This document shows, piece after piece, positions 63,288 to 64,000 of a DNA stretch of 64,000 nucleotides (its first letter is position 1; the number at the start of each line of letters is the position of its first letter). Below the pieces are notes generated by a model. It had not been told where the DNA came from. It saw only the letters and a list, made by a program, of their open reading frames with translations, and made no database searches. The position numbers and the translations under genes were made by a program. The DNA comes from DASPHG01 sp963849605 (GTDB lineage Bacteria; Actinomycetota; Thermoleophilia; Solirubrobacterales; Thermoleophilaceae). The stretch lies in NCBI GenBank assembly GCA_963849605.1, contig CAWKHX010000015.1:744001-808000 (forward strand), given 5' to 3'.

Positions 63288-63868
63288 GCCGCGAACTCGT
63301 CCGGGTCGAGCTCGTCCGAGCCCGAGTCGCCGTTGTCGCCGGGAGTGTCCTCGCCGGCGCGGCGAATCACGATCCGGTCAGGCTCGACCGAGACCGTCAC
63401 CGGGCGGTGGCCCGCCCAGTGCTCGGCGTAGACCGAGTCCTCCTGGATCGACGGGTCGAGCCATAGGCCGTAGCCCTCCTCGCCGTGGTCGAAGCTGCCC
63501 TCGAGCGCCTTGCGGCGCTTGCGGCCGCGGCCGCCGCGCCGTCCGCGCCGCCGCCGGGGACGCTCGCCGGCGGCTCCGTCCTCGGGCTTGTCCGCCTCGG
63601 CTTCCGACTCCGCCTCGTCCTCTTCCTCTTCCTCGGGCTCGGCGTCGAGCTCGGCGGCGATCAGCGCGTCGTCCTCGGCCCGCAGGTCCAGGTCGTCGCT
63701 GAAGGCGGCTTCCTCCTCGCCCTCCGGCGCGAGGCCGTGCTCGCGCTTGAAGGCGTCGATGTCGCGCACGGCAACCTGCAGCTGGTGGGCGATCCAAGCG
63801 TCGGTACGACCTTGCCGGACCCAAGTCCGGATCTGGTTCAGCTGCGGTTTTAGCGAGCGGCGAGCCAC
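63284..63868 (-). CDS. Acidic/Arg-rich nucleic-acid-binding-like protein
   Basis: A 194-residue protein not in a family I can name. The N-terminus (LNQIRTWVRQGRTDAWIAHQ followed by LQVAVRDIDAFKREHGL) looks like a helix-turn-helix. Then a long acidic stretch (EPEEEEEDEAESEAEADKPE), an Arg/Gly-rich run (RPRRRRGRRGGRGRKRRK) and a compact C-terminal domain (EEGYGLWLDPSIQEDSVYAE, VTVSVEPDRIVIRRAG). The arrangement suggests RNA or DNA binding. Start GTG; minus-strand TAGTGT lies 10 nt upstream. Confidence 0.7.
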   Translation of the reverse strand: MARRSLKPQLNQIRTWVRQGRTDAWIAHQLQVAVRDIDAFKREHGLAPEGEEEAAFSDDLDLRAEDDALIAAELDAEPEEEEEDEAESEAEADKPEDGAAGERPRRRRGRRGGRGRKRRKALEGSFDHGEEGYGLWLDPSIQEDSVYAEHWAGHRPVTVSVEPDRIVIRRAGEDTPGDNGDSGSDELDPDEFAA

Positions 63869-63878
63869 GCGGCGCGAA

Positions 63879-63884
63879 ACACTA
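63879..63884 (-). promoter_or_regulatory. -10 element of the last gene
   Basis: Minus-strand TAGTGT ends 10 nt before the GTG start. The remaining bases to the window edge (to 64000) hold no gene I can support. Confidence 0.4.
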
Positions 63885-64000
63885 GCAACGCCCCTGCTTC
63901 GTCCCTACTTGATCAATTACGCCAACCCTGCTTGACTGCGCAGACCGGCGAGAGCACGGAGGCGACAGGGGCGGAGATGCTGGTACTCACTAGAAAGTCG

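Noticed and set aside
1..64000. CRISPR array, prophage or integron
   Set aside because: No regularly spaced repeats, phage structural genes, integrase or att-like duplications next to the two tRNAs were seen.

Overview
The window is a continuous stretch of a high-GC, tightly packed bacterial chromosome. Gene order points to Actinobacteriota, most likely class Thermoleophilia (Gaiellales/Solirubrobacterales-like; taxon is inference). Two blocks keep actinobacterial order: ffs - dnaX - ybaB - recR - lysC - asd (about 5.3-14.1 kb), and rsmI - metG - tatD - rsmA - ispE ... glmU - prs ... rplY - pth ... mfd - mazG - eno - ftsB (about 39.4-63 kb), matching the Mycobacterium Rv1003-Rv1024 region in content. 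No phage, IS element, integron or CRISPR array is visible.

Layout. 0-8 kb: secreted proteins (partial PPC-domain protein, BNR/PKD protein, thioredoxin-like lipoprotein, two CocE-type hydrolases), tRNA-Val, the large SRP RNA and an ATP-grasp protein. 8-14 kb: DnaX, YbaB, RecR, a GH3 paralogue, aspartokinase and aspartate-semialdehyde dehydrogenase, closed by a terminator. 14-22 kb: a TCA-cycle region, with a three-gene succinate dehydrogenase whose third subunit is a soluble CCG-domain (SdhE-type) protein, a site-2 protease with CBS domains, then icd-mdh-GNAT. 22-26 kb: small accessory genes, including a coiled-coil/winged-helix protein divergent from a shrunken malate-dehydrogenase-like Rossmann protein, an SDR/SRPBCC pair and an FMN 2-hydroxyacid oxidase. 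26-32 kb: metallo-hydrolase, Hsp20-Lon pair, small membrane protein, MMPL transporter. 32-37 kb: minus-strand group of an R2-like oxidase fused to SCP2, a PhaC-like hydrolase, an alpha/beta hydrolase and glycyl-tRNA synthetase. 37-41 kb: FmdB zinc ribbon, LCP ligase, ROK kinase, RsmI and an AbiEi/Vsr-like gene bounded by exact 24-bp direct repeats. 41-64 kb: the housekeeping block with a GH3 paralogue, a DedA-PAP2 fusion, PucR regulator, tRNA-Gln, ABC1 kinase, anti-sigma-type ATPase (frameshifted), a SurA-like lipoprotein and two conserved hypotheticals at the right end.

Architecture. Neighbouring genes overlap by 4 nt at ATGA, GTGA, TTGA and once apparently CTGA; convergent genes share stop codons at CTAG/TTAG; at least two divergent pairs share a start at CATG. 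Many first genes have a TAnnnT hexamer 6-9 nt before the start codon and no Shine-Dalgarno, which suggests widespread leaderless transcription. The short intergenic DNA carries GC-rich hairpins, including four copies of a hairpin with an (A/T)GGAT-type loop.

Most interesting for follow-up: the direct-repeat-bounded AbiEi/Vsr-like cassette, the mini-MDH/winged-helix pair, the non-canonical starts of pth and of the gene after ftsB, the GGAT hairpin family, and the structured prs-downstream element.
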